NCBI GenBank assembly: GCA_017475785.1 | Contig: JAFVEX010000119.1 | Location: 1 to 23,610, forward strand | Direction of reading: 5' to 3' | Origin: Eubacterium sp. | GTDB taxonomy: Bacteria > Bacillota_A > Clostridia > Lachnospirales > Lachnospiraceae | Length of the DNA stretch: 23,610 nucleotides | Shown: piece after piece, positions 14,874 through 21,922 of the stretch | Layout of the letters: the number at the start of each line of letters is the position of its first letter | Position numbering within the stretch: position 1 is the first letter of the stretch | Notes under the pieces: generated by a model | The model's input: only the letters and a program-made list of their open reading frames with translations | Told to the model about the DNA's origin: nothing | The model's database searches: none | Position numbers and translations under genes: made by a program

Positions 14874-16847
14874 ATGAAAAAGACGTCAGGGTTCATTATA
14901 AAAAGAATATTGACACTGGTGCTGGCGATCGCGCTGGCGGCCGGTTTTGCCCTGTCGCAGATGTCCGGCCGGGTTCTGCAGGCGACTGCGCTTCCGGAGG
15001 GAGCATTCACAGAAAGTGCCGTATCGGAAAGAGCACTCACAGAAAGCGCCGTGTCGGAAGAAACGCCCGCAGAAAGCGCTGCATCGGAGGAAGACGGGCT
15101 CGCGATGGAAACCACTGATCTCACGATTCCGGAGCGTGACGGCGGATCCAGGCAGACAGGCAGAAAATCTGTCACCAGACAGCCGGATGAGTTCTCTTTG
15201 GAAGAACAGGCAGAAGAAAACCTGCCTGAGAAAAACCAGAAGGGATCTTCGGACTTGTCATCAGAAACAGCTGACGCACAGCAGGCAGGCGAAGCCGGTA
15301 CCCAGGATAATCCTGACAGTCAGGCAGCGGGAGATATTGATAAGCAGTCTGGCAGTAATTCTGGTGAACAGGTTTCCGGAGATCAGGCTGGTCAGTCAGG
15401 TAGTAATTCTGGCAGACAGGTTTCCGGAGATCAAGCTGATCAGGCCGGGTCTGAAAAGCAGAAGGATGGACAGAACAAACAAACTGGTGAGATGACAGAT
15501 GAAGCGGACGGGTCCGGCAGCTCAGCTGGCCAGCCCGCAGGCCAGAGCAGTCAATCAGACCAGGGCAGCCAGTCCGGTGATCAGAGCGCGCAATCCGGTC
15601 AGAGCAGCCAGTCCGGTGAGCAGAGAGCGCAATCCGGCCAGGGCAGTCAGTCCAGTGACAAGGACAGTCAGCCCGGTGGCCAGAGCGCGCAATCCGGTCA
15701 GAGCAGCCAGCCCGCCGGTCAGAGCGCGCAATCCGGGCAGAGCAGCCAGCCCGCCGGTCAGAACGCCCAATCCGACCAGAGCAGCCAGCTCGCCGGTCAG
15801 AACGCGCAATCCGGACAGAGCGGCCAGCCCGCCGGACAGAACACCCAATCAGGCCAAGGCAGCCAGTCCGGTGATCAGAGCGCGCAATCCGGTCAGGACA
15901 GTCAATCCGGCCGGAGCGGTCAGTCCGCTGTCGAGGGCAGTCAGTCAAATAAACGAAAATTTGCCGCGGTCTCTGGCGGAGATCAGGCAGAAGGCGCGGC
16001 GGATTCAGACGGGAAGAAGCCTGAGGAGGCGTCTGCTTCTGCCGGAAAGAGGACGGCTCCCAGATACGAAGTGACCGTGACGGCGGAAAGCAGCTCGGTT
16101 TTGTACGACGGCGCGCCGCATGCTGTCAGCAAGCTGCAGGGGACGAAGTTCAGGATTGCGAATGAGCAGTATTCCATAAAAGGCCTTGCCGCTTTTGCAG
16201 AGGGTACAGATGCCGGAGAGTATCCCGTTGAGATCACAGGAAATCCTACAGTGCGTGACAGCGCAGGGAATGACGTGACAGAGCAGTTCTCGATCAATCT
16301 CATGACCGGAACGCTGCAGATCAGGCGCCGCACGGTAATTCTCACTTCTTCCAGCGCGCAGAAGCAATACAGCGGAACTCCCCTGACAGAGGATCATGTG
16401 CGCGTCTCGGGAGACGGATTTGCGGATGGAGAAGGTGCCGTCTGGCAGACCAGCGGCGCGCAGACAGACATCGGCAGCAGCCTGAACACATTCACATGGA
16501 GCTTAACTCCCGGGACAAAGCAGGAGAATTATGACATCCGTGAGTCTTTTGGCACACTCTTGGTGGTAAATGCCCGCGCGCGCTATGAAATCACGCTCCA
16601 GGCAAAAAGTGAAACCGTGCAGTATGACGGCGCGGAGCACAGCCTGGACGGATTTCTCACAACCTGTTTTGGCATCGGCAGCCAGATCTATACAGTAGAG
16701 GGGATGGATGCCTCAGTTTCGTCCAGAGAGCGGGGAATCTATACATCCGCGGTCACTGGAACCCCTGTTGTCCGGGATGCCTCCGGAAGAGATGTCACGA
16801 GTCAGTTCCGTGTGATTACGAGAAACGGCCTCTTGAAAATAACATAA
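14874..16847 (+). CDS. secreted Ser/Gln/Gly-repeat surface protein with YDG/MBG-like C-terminal modules
   Basis: Residues 1-38 form a signal peptide (KKTSGFIIKR, then a long hydrophobic core). The 657-residue chain continues with 10-residue repeats (45-74), an acidic region, two 16-residue repeats (159-190), and a 13-residue Gln/Ser/Gly array (227-346). The C-terminal 260 residues hold three beta-rich modules: two contain 'vxYDGAxHxx' (about 410-420 and 580-590), and the middle one matches MBG-type 'KQYSGTPLT...GDGFADGEG...NTFTWSL'. Such modules are typical of surface adhesins. There is no LPXTG motif, membrane span or wall-binding repeat, so how it is held is unclear; the small membrane proteins upstream are candidate partners. 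GGGTGAC precedes the ATG. Confidence 0.8.
   Translation: MKKTSGFIIKRILTLVLAIALAAGFALSQMSGRVLQATALPEGAFTESAVSERALTESAVSEETPAESAASEEDGLAMETTDLTIPERDGGSRQTGRKSVTRQPDEFSLEEQAEENLPEKNQKGSSDLSSETADAQQAGEAGTQDNPDSQAAGDIDKQSGSNSGEQVSGDQAGQSGSNSGRQVSGDQADQAGSEKQKDGQNKQTGEMTDEADGSGSSAGQPAGQSSQSDQGSQSGDQSAQSGQSSQSGEQRAQSGQGSQSSDKDSQPGGQSAQSGQSSQPAGQSAQSGQSSQPAGQNAQSDQSSQLAGQNAQSGQSGQPAGQNTQSGQGSQSGDQSAQSGQDSQSGRSGQSAVEGSQSNKRKFAAVSGGDQAEGAADSDGKKPEEASASAGKRTAPRYEVTVTAESSSVLYDGAPHAVSKLQGTKFRIANEQYSIKGLAAFAEGTDAGEYPVEITGNPTVRDSAGNDVTEQFSINLMTGTLQIRRRTVILTSSSAQKQYSGTPLTEDHVRVSGDGFADGEGAVWQTSGAQTDIGSSLNTFTWSLTPGTKQENYDIRESFGTLLVVNARARYEITLQAKSETVQYDGAEHSLDGFLTTCFGIGSQIYTVEGMDASVSSRERGIYTSAVTGTPVVRDASGRDVTSQFRVITRNGLLKIT
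15006..15095. repeat. 30-bp tandem repeat, three copies, 5' part of the surface protein gene
   Basis: Three ten-codon units encode FTESAVSERA, LTESAVSEET and PAESAASEED just after the predicted signal peptide. In frame and moderately diverged. Confidence 0.75.
15348..15443. repeat. 48-bp tandem duplication in the surface protein gene
   Basis: Two 16-codon units encode SGSNSGEQVSGDQAGQ and SGSNSGRQVSGDQADQ. It is separate from the longer 39-bp array downstream. Confidence 0.8.
15552..15911. repeat. 39-bp tandem array, about nine copies, in the surface protein gene
   Basis: The 13-codon unit has the pattern QSGQSSQPAGQSA. Eight full copies and one partial copy are present, and the third carries seven extra residues. 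The copies mix two variants (SGDQ and PAGQ types), suggesting internal exchange. The frame is kept throughout, so copy number can vary without breaking the protein. Confidence 0.9.
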
Positions 16848-16878
16848 TCCAATTCATCGATTCTTTCTTCCTTTGTTG

Positions 16879-16907
16879 TTGAAACAGCTGGTGAAGTCTG
16901 TTAAAAT
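16879..16907 (+). promoter_or_regulatory. sigma-A promoter for the radical SAM gene
   Basis: TTGAAA (16879-16884), a 17-base spacer and TAAAAT (16902-16907), each one mismatch from consensus. The transcript would begin near 16914, leaving a leader of about 129 bases. That leader holds a modest CGGGC...GCCCG pairing but no recognised riboswitch. Confidence 0.7.
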
Positions 16908-17042
16908 GAAATTGCACACAATCAATTTGCGTGGTGGATATTGAACTGTTTCGGGCTTTTCTCTCAGGGAAATCTGCCCGTTTCAGGATGTCTTCATCAC
17001 CCAAAGGAAAGCAATTGATGATACAGAGGGAGGATCGCCTGC

Positions 17043-18149
17043 ATGAATCAGTCGTTTGATATTCAATCTTACATGACCAGGGGTGTGGAGCGTGTTGTGG
17101 CGGATGCTGTCAAGGCAACCTTGAAGGATCCCAGAGAAAGCGCTTTCATGCTGAAATTCGCGGCGGCCAGCCGTGCTGCGTCCAAAAAGCGCGCCAGGGC
17201 AGAAAAAAACGGGGAGCATATTCCCCCGTTTCTGATTGCCAGCATCACCAGCAAGTGCAACCTGCACTGTGCCGGCTGCTATTCCAGATGCAACCACGCG
17301 ACAGTCGATGCCGAGCCGGTCGAGCAGCTTACGGGCGAGGAATGGCTCAGGATTTTTGAAGAAGCAGACGCACTTGGCATCAGCTTCATTTTGCTTGCCG
17401 GCGGCGAGCCGATGCTGCGCAGAGACATCATCGAGGCAGCCGGCCGCAGACCGAATATTCTGTTTCCGATTTTTACGAACGGGACATTTATGAACGGGCG
17501 GTACTTTGACCTGCTGGACAGATGCCGCAACCTCATTCCGATCATGAGCATCGAAGGGGAACAGGAGACGACAGACGCAAGAAGGGGACCCGGCATTTAC
17601 CGGAAGCTGATCGCGAACATGGACGAGCTGCACAGGCGCGGCCTGATTTTTGGTGCTTCTGTGACGGTTACAACAGAAAACATCCATGAGGTAACGTCGG
17701 ATACGTTTCTTGGAAAGCTGGCTGAGCGCGGCTGTAAGGCAGTTATTTACGTTGAATTTGTCCCCGTCACGGATGACAGCAAGGAGCTGGCACCCGGCGA
17801 TGAGGAACGCGCGTTTCTTCGCGGCGAAATTGCCCGCCTGCGGGAAGAATGTCCGGAGATGGTGTTTGTCTCGTTCCCGGGGGACGAAAAAAGCTCTGGC
17901 GGATGTATTGCGGCCGGCAGAGGCTTTTTCCACATCAATTCTCACGGCGGAGCAGAACCATGTCCATTTTCGCCGTATTCAGACGTCAATGTGAAAAACA
18001 CGTCGCTCCGCGAGGCGATGAACTCGCCCCTTTTCAAGGCACTTCAAAGCGGTGATCTGCTGATCGATGACCACGACGGGGGGTGTGTGCTATACGAGAA
18101 GCGCGGCCAAGTCGAGCAGCTGCTCGGGCTCGGAACCGGCGTCTGTTGA
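17043..18149 (+). CDS. radical SAM protein with SPASM-like C-terminus
   Basis: The radical SAM cluster motif CNLHCAGC supplies Cys72, Cys76 and Cys79, and GGEP (120-123) is the SAM amino-group motif. TNGTF and SIEGEQ strands of the partial TIM barrel follow. Later cysteines at 288 (SGGC), 307 (EPCPF) and 348 (GGCVLY) with the spacing HINSHGGAEPCPFSPY resemble the SPASM/twitch region that binds an auxiliary iron-sulfur cluster in peptide and sulfatase maturases. The substrate cannot be read from the sequence: no small Cys- or Gly-rich precursor peptide was found next to it. AGAGGGAGG precedes the ATG by eight bases. The gene has its own promoter and is followed by a separate kinase gene. Confidence 0.88.
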   Translation: MNQSFDIQSYMTRGVERVVADAVKATLKDPRESAFMLKFAAASRAASKKRARAEKNGEHIPPFLIASITSKCNLHCAGCYSRCNHATVDAEPVEQLTGEEWLRIFEEADALGISFILLAGGEPMLRRDIIEAAGRRPNILFPIFTNGTFMNGRYFDLLDRCRNLIPIMSIEGEQETTDARRGPGIYRKLIANMDELHRRGLIFGASVTVTTENIHEVTSDTFLGKLAERGCKAVIYVEFVPVTDDSKELAPGDEERAFLRGEIARLREECPEMVFVSFPGDEKSSGGCIAAGRGFFHINSHGGAEPCPFSPYSDVNVKNTSLREAMNSPLFKALQSGDLLIDDHDGGCVLYEKRGQVEQLLGLGTGVC

Positions 18150-18174
18150 CAAGATCACAGCTTTTCGTTATCTT
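18146..18174 (+). promoter_or_regulatory. candidate sigma-A promoter for the hybrid kinase
   Basis: A perfect TTGACA (18146-18151) overlaps the radical SAM stop codon, followed by 17 bases and TATCTT (18169-18174, 4/6). The leader to the kinase start would be about 175 bases and contains the nested inverted repeats and the palindromic element. Confidence 0.45.
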
Positions 18175-18189
18175 CAAAGCAGCTGTATT

Positions 18190-18227
18190 TAGTAAATGCA
18201 ATTGGTGTTTGCGTTTACTATAAACGC
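18190..18227. promoter_or_regulatory. mutually exclusive inverted repeats in the kinase leader
   Basis: TAGTAAATGC (18190-18199) can pair with GCGTTTACTA (18211-18220) with one G-T. The same right arm starts a second perfect pairing, GCGTTTA-CTA-TAAACGC (18211-18227). The two stems cannot form together, an attenuator-like arrangement. No T-run follows, so classical termination is not indicated. Confidence 0.4.
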
Positions 18228-18233
18228 TCCGCA

Positions 18234-18291
18234 GGAAACGATCAAAACGCAAGCATTTTGTTCGTTTCCTAATAAACATGTGCCGTGTCAA
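18234..18291 (-). repeat. dispersed palindromic element, copy 2
   Basis: The palindrome GGAAACG-at-CAAAACG...CATTTTG-tt-CGTTTCC (18234-18269) is followed by TGTGCCGTGTCAA (18279-18291). Read on the minus strand this gives TTGACACGGCACA, nine bases and then the palindrome, matching copy 1 at 8273-8334 in layout and flank. It lies in the kinase 5' leader in reverse orientation. Confidence 0.75.
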
Positions 18292-18355
18292 TCTGCGGGG
18301 CAGATGATATCATGGATTATGATCCCTGATATCCGGTTTGAGGAGGTTCTCCAAG

Positions 18356-21300
18356 ATGATCAATAAACTGTTTGAACTGAATCAGGAAACACTTTCCATC
18401 ATCGAAGAAATCGGAGGCCACATGCCCGGCGGGCTGATTATTTACAGGGCAGAGGAACCGGAAGAACTGATCTACGCAAATAAGTCCGTTTTTGCGATCT
18501 ATGGCTGTTCCGGCCCCGAAGAATTCAGGGAACTTACAGGCTGTACATTCCGCGGAATGGTTCACCCGGATGACTATCAGGACCTCTCCGCAGCCATTGC
18601 CCGTCAGATCGGCAGCAGTGAGGATAAGATGAACTACGCCGAGTACCGGATTATCCGGAGAGACGGAGAAGTCAGATGGGTGGATGACCACGGCCATTTT
18701 GCCCGGACAAAGGAGTACGGCGGGGTTCACGTTGTCTTCATCTCGGATATCACAGAGAAGAAAGCGCAGCGCGAAGAAGACGCGGCGACGAGGAACGCAG
18801 TCATTTCCACATTGACAAATGCGTATATTACCGTCTGGCTTATCAATGATGTGGTGACAGAGAAATGTTCCCTGTATCACACCGACAAGGATGAGGCACA
18901 CGCCGAGGCGATCCGGAACGCCCTGAGCCACGCGCGGTACACCGATACCAAGACACAGTACGTGGCAACGATGGTGGCGCAGCAGGATCAGGAGCGGATG
19001 CAGGAGCAGATCGGACTGCCGTATATCATAAAACAGTTTGAGACGAAGGATCAGTTCTCTGTCAGCTTCACCCGCTCACTGGAGAGCGGTCCGCGGCACT
19101 ACCGCATTGACTTCGGAAAAGTCTACATGCCCGGCGGAAAGATCGGGGCCATGATGGGCTTCAAGGACGTAGAGGATGAAATCCGTCAGGAGGAAGCGCT
19201 CCGGATAGCGCTGGAGGAGGGCAGGAAGGCAGAAGAGGAAAACCAGAGGCTGGCGGAAGAAGTCCAGTCGGCCGCGCGGCTTGCGGAGTTGATGGGATCG
19301 GTCTCATCGCTTCTCACCAATATGCCCGCCATGAGCTTCTCAAAGGATGCCCAGACAAGGGTATACCGGGCATGCAACCAGGCATTTGCGGAATATGCCG
19401 GAAAAAGCAGGCCCGAAGAGGTCGTCGGGCTGACGGACCATGAGCTGTTCGACAAGGAGACGGCCGACCACTTTGTGGAGGATGACACAAAGGCACTCGC
19501 CATGGACGGCGCGTATGTTTTTTTTGAAGATGTCCCCGACGCGGCAGGAACTGTTATCCGCAATCTTCAGACCACAAAGCTGAAATTTTCAGATGAAACA
19601 GGCCGGCTCTGCCTGCTCGGAATGTGCGTGGATGTCACAGAGATGACACGCATCAAGACGGCTGAGGCAGAGGCGCGTGCCAAGCAGCATGAGCTGGAGG
19701 AGAAGCTGGCGCTGCAGGAGCAGATATCCGCGCAGGAGAGCCAGAAGAAAGAGCTCAACAGCATGATTACCGCCATGGCGTCTGATTACCGGAGCGTTTA
19801 TCATGTGGATATCGACACGGATGACGCCGTCTGTTACCGGGCAGACCCCGGCGATCCGAACCAGACGCCCGAAGGGGAGCATTTTCCGTATCACGAGAGA
19901 TTTCGTGAATACTGCAGGATGTATGTGGATCCGGAGTTCCAGCAGGGGTTTCTGCGTTTTATCGATCCTGAGCAGATCCGCTCTGTTCTGGCGACGGAGA
20001 ATATCATGGCTTACCGCTATCTGGCGCACAGAAACGGAACCTCATATTATGAGATGCTCCGGATGGCCGGCGTCCGGCATCCGGGTGACCGGGAGGATCA
20101 TATCGTCCACGCAGTCGGCCTCGGATTTACAGTAATCGACGCAGAGATGCGGGAAACGATGGCGAGGAACCATGAGCTTGCCGAGGCACTGGCTGCGGCA
20201 GAGAGCGCCAACAAGGCAAAAACAGCCTTTCTTTCCAATATGAGCCACGAGATCCGCACGCCGATGAACGCAATTATCGGTCTCGATAACATTGCCCTGA
20301 ACGATCCCTCCATCTCTGATTCTACCAGGGAACATCTGGAAAAGATCGGCACCTCCGCGCATCGTCTCCTTGGGATTATCAATGATATTCTGGACATGAG
20401 CCGGATTGAATCCGGGCGCATGACGATCAAGAGCGAGGAATTCTCATTTGCGCAGGCGCTGGCCCAGGTCAATACGATGATCAGCGGGCAGTGCCGGGAC
20501 AAGGGAATTGAATACGACTGCCGCGTCATTGGAAAAGTAGATGACTATTATATCGGCGACGATATGAAGCTGCGGCAGATTCTGATCAACATTCTCGGAA
20601 ATGCGGTCAAGTTCACGCCGGAGGGAGGCAGGGTGTCCTTCACCGTGGAGGAAACGGCCCGGTTTGAGGGACGGGCGGCTTTGCGCCTGGTTATATCCGA
20701 CACCGGAATCGGCATGAGTGAAGAATTTCTGCCCAAACTGTTTGAGCCGTTCGCCCAGGAAGACTCATCCAGCACGAACAAATACGGCAGCACAGGTCTG
20801 GGCATGCCGATCACAAAGAGTATTGTCGAACTGATGAACGGCCGGATTGACGTGAAGTCAAAGAAAGGCGAAGGAACCACCTTTACTGTGACCATCACAT
20901 TGCTGGAATCAGACAGAACGGCAGAAGCAGCAGAGGCAGGAGTCATTCATCCGGATGATCTCTGTGTGCTCGTGATCGACGATGATCCGATTGCGTGTGA
21001 GCACGCGCAGCTTGTGCTGGGACAGGTGGGCGTCAGCTGCGAAAAAGCATGCTCCGGGGCTGAGGGGCTAGAGATGGTAAAGCTCAGAAACGCCAGAAGA
21101 GATCCCTACAACCTGATTCTGGTCGACTGGAAGATGCCGGAGATGGACGGCGTGGAAACGACCAGAAAGATCAGAGAAGCGGTGGGAAGCGAAATCCCTG
21201 TTATTATCCTGACCTCATACAGCTGGGAAGAGATTGCAGACGAGGCCGTTGCGGCCGGTGTTGATACCTTCGTGGCCAAGCCGCTGTTTGCCGGTTCGGT

Positions 21301-21751
21301 CATGGATGAATTCCGGGAAGCGTTTCATAAGAAAAACGAGCAGCTGGTGAAGCAGACCGCGGATCTCAAAGGCAGGCGGATTCTTCTCGCGGAAGACATG
21401 CCGGTAAACGCCGAGATCATGATGATGGTGCTGTCCATGCGCGAGATGGAAATCGACTATGCCGAGAACGGCCGGATAGCCGTAGAGAAGTTTGCCTGCA
21501 GTGCTCCCGGATACTATGACGCGATTCTGATGGATATGCGGATGCCGGAGATGGACGGTCTGGAGGCGACTAGGAAGATCCGGGAAATGGACAGAAAGGA
21601 CGCCGGCGCGATCCCGATCATTGCGCTGACGGCCAATGCGTTTGACGAGGACGTCCAGCAGTCGATGCAGGCCGGGCTGAACGCGCACCTGAGCAAGCCT
21701 GTAGAGCCGGAAGCACTTTTCAGGACGCTGGAGGGGCTCATCAGGCCATGA
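18356..21751 (+). CDS. soluble PAS-rich hybrid histidine kinase with two receiver domains
   Basis: A cytoplasmic phosphorelay protein of 1131 residues without membrane spans or signal peptide. Order: PAS (about 20-135), a second sensory domain (150-270), coiled coil (275-310), PAS (315-435), coiled coil (435-470), a fourth PAS-like domain (475-595), and HisKA with phospho-acceptor His631 in SHEIRTP. HATPase_c follows, with N-box NILGNAVKF (745-753), DTGIGMS (782-788) and GSTGLGMPI (811-819). Receiver 1 has Asp924 in LVDWKMPEMDG and receiver 2 Asp1060 in LMDMRMPEMDG. No Hpt or output domain is attached, so partners must lie elsewhere. The start at 18356 has GAGGAGG nine bases ahead. Confidence 0.95.
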   Translation: MINKLFELNQETLSIIEEIGGHMPGGLIIYRAEEPEELIYANKSVFAIYGCSGPEEFRELTGCTFRGMVHPDDYQDLSAAIARQIGSSEDKMNYAEYRIIRRDGEVRWVDDHGHFARTKEYGGVHVVFISDITEKKAQREEDAATRNAVISTLTNAYITVWLINDVVTEKCSLYHTDKDEAHAEAIRNALSHARYTDTKTQYVATMVAQQDQERMQEQIGLPYIIKQFETKDQFSVSFTRSLESGPRHYRIDFGKVYMPGGKIGAMMGFKDVEDEIRQEEALRIALEEGRKAEEENQRLAEEVQSAARLAELMGSVSSLLTNMPAMSFSKDAQTRVYRACNQAFAEYAGKSRPEEVVGLTDHELFDKETADHFVEDDTKALAMDGAYVFFEDVPDAAGTVIRNLQTTKLKFSDETGRLCLLGMCVDVTEMTRIKTAEAEARAKQHELEEKLALQEQISAQESQKKELNSMITAMASDYRSVYHVDIDTDDAVCYRADPGDPNQTPEGEHFPYHERFREYCRMYVDPEFQQGFLRFIDPEQIRSVLATENIMAYRYLAHRNGTSYYEMLRMAGVRHPGDREDHIVHAVGLGFTVIDAEMRETMARNHELAEALAAAESANKAKTAFLSNMSHEIRTPMNAIIGLDNIALNDPSISDSTREHLEKIGTSAHRLLGIINDILDMSRIESGRMTIKSEEFSFAQALAQVNTMISGQCRDKGIEYDCRVIGKVDDYYIGDDMKLRQILINILGNAVKFTPEGGRVSFTVEETARFEGRAALRLVISDTGIGMSEEFLPKLFEPFAQEDSSSTNKYGSTGLGMPITKSIVELMNGRIDVKSKKGEGTTFTVTITLLESDRTAEAAEAGVIHPDDLCVLVIDDDPIACEHAQLVLGQVGVSCEKACSGAEGLEMVKLRNARRDPYNLILVDWKMPEMDGVETTRKIREAVGSEIPVIILTSYSWEEIADEAVAAGVDTFVAKPLFAGSVMDEFREAFHKKNEQLVKQTADLKGRRILLAEDMPVNAEIMMMVLSMREMEIDYAENGRIAVEKFACSAPGYYDAILMDMRMPEMDGLEATRKIREMDRKDAGAIPIIALTANAFDEDVQQSMQAGLNAHLSKPVEPEALFRTLEGLIRP

Positions 21752-21784
21752 TGCGTCCGTCATAAATGAAATCACAAAAAGGGG

Positions 21785-21813
21785 TAGAGAAAACGGGCCC
21801 GATGTGGTAGAAT
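21785..21813 (+). promoter_or_regulatory. candidate extended -10 promoter for leader ORF and ychF
   Basis: TAGAGA (21785-21790, 4/6), a 17-base spacer, and TAGAAT (21808-21813, 5/6) preceded by TG (21805-21806). The -10 lies in the loop region of the kinase terminator, so the ychF transcript would start near 21820 within the terminator's right half. Confidence 0.45.
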
Positions 21814-21839
21814 GCTAACCGTCACATCGGGCTCTTTTT
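21797..21839 (+). terminator. intrinsic terminator after the hybrid kinase
   Basis: GCCCGATGTG (21797-21806) pairs perfectly with CACATCGGGC (21823-21832) and is followed by TCTTTTT. The loop is 16 bases. It lies 46 bases after the kinase stop. Confidence 0.88.
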
Positions 21840-21860
21840 CTCATCCGGGCGGATGAGAAA
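21837..21860 (+). promoter_or_regulatory. perfect 10-bp hairpin abutting the leader-ORF ribosome site
   Basis: TTTCTCATCC (21837-21846), loop GGGC, GGATGAGAAA (21851-21860). The right arm's last three bases are the AAA of AAAGGAG, the Shine-Dalgarno of the 16-codon ORF. The stem could tune access to that site or stabilise the mRNA 5' end. Confidence 0.5.
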
Positions 21861-21871
21861 GGAGCATTTTA

Positions 21872-21922
21872 ATGGGAAAGAACCTCAAGGGCAAAGGATT
21901 TTTTGAGGAAAGAGGAAAATAA
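21872..21922 (+). CDS. 16-codon leader ORF abutting ychF
   Basis: ATG at 21872 with AAAGGAG seven bases upstream encodes MGKNLKGKGFFEERGK and ends in TAA at 21920-21922, directly followed by the ychF ATG at 21923. The zero-base junction points to translational coupling, and the ychF ribosome site (GAGGAAAGAGG) lies inside this ORF. The peptide is basic and has no recognised family. The M-G-K-x-L-K-G-K start recalls, by eye, the N-terminus of some tyrosine recombinases, so a remnant is possible. No proof that the peptide is made. Confidence 0.45.
   Translation: MGKNLKGKGFFEERGK

Noticed and set aside
15172..15948. Long minus-strand Arg/Ser/Cys-rich ORF opposite the surface protein
   Set aside because: Shadow of the 39-bp array. 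The plus strand has signal peptide, MBG-like modules and a ribosome site.
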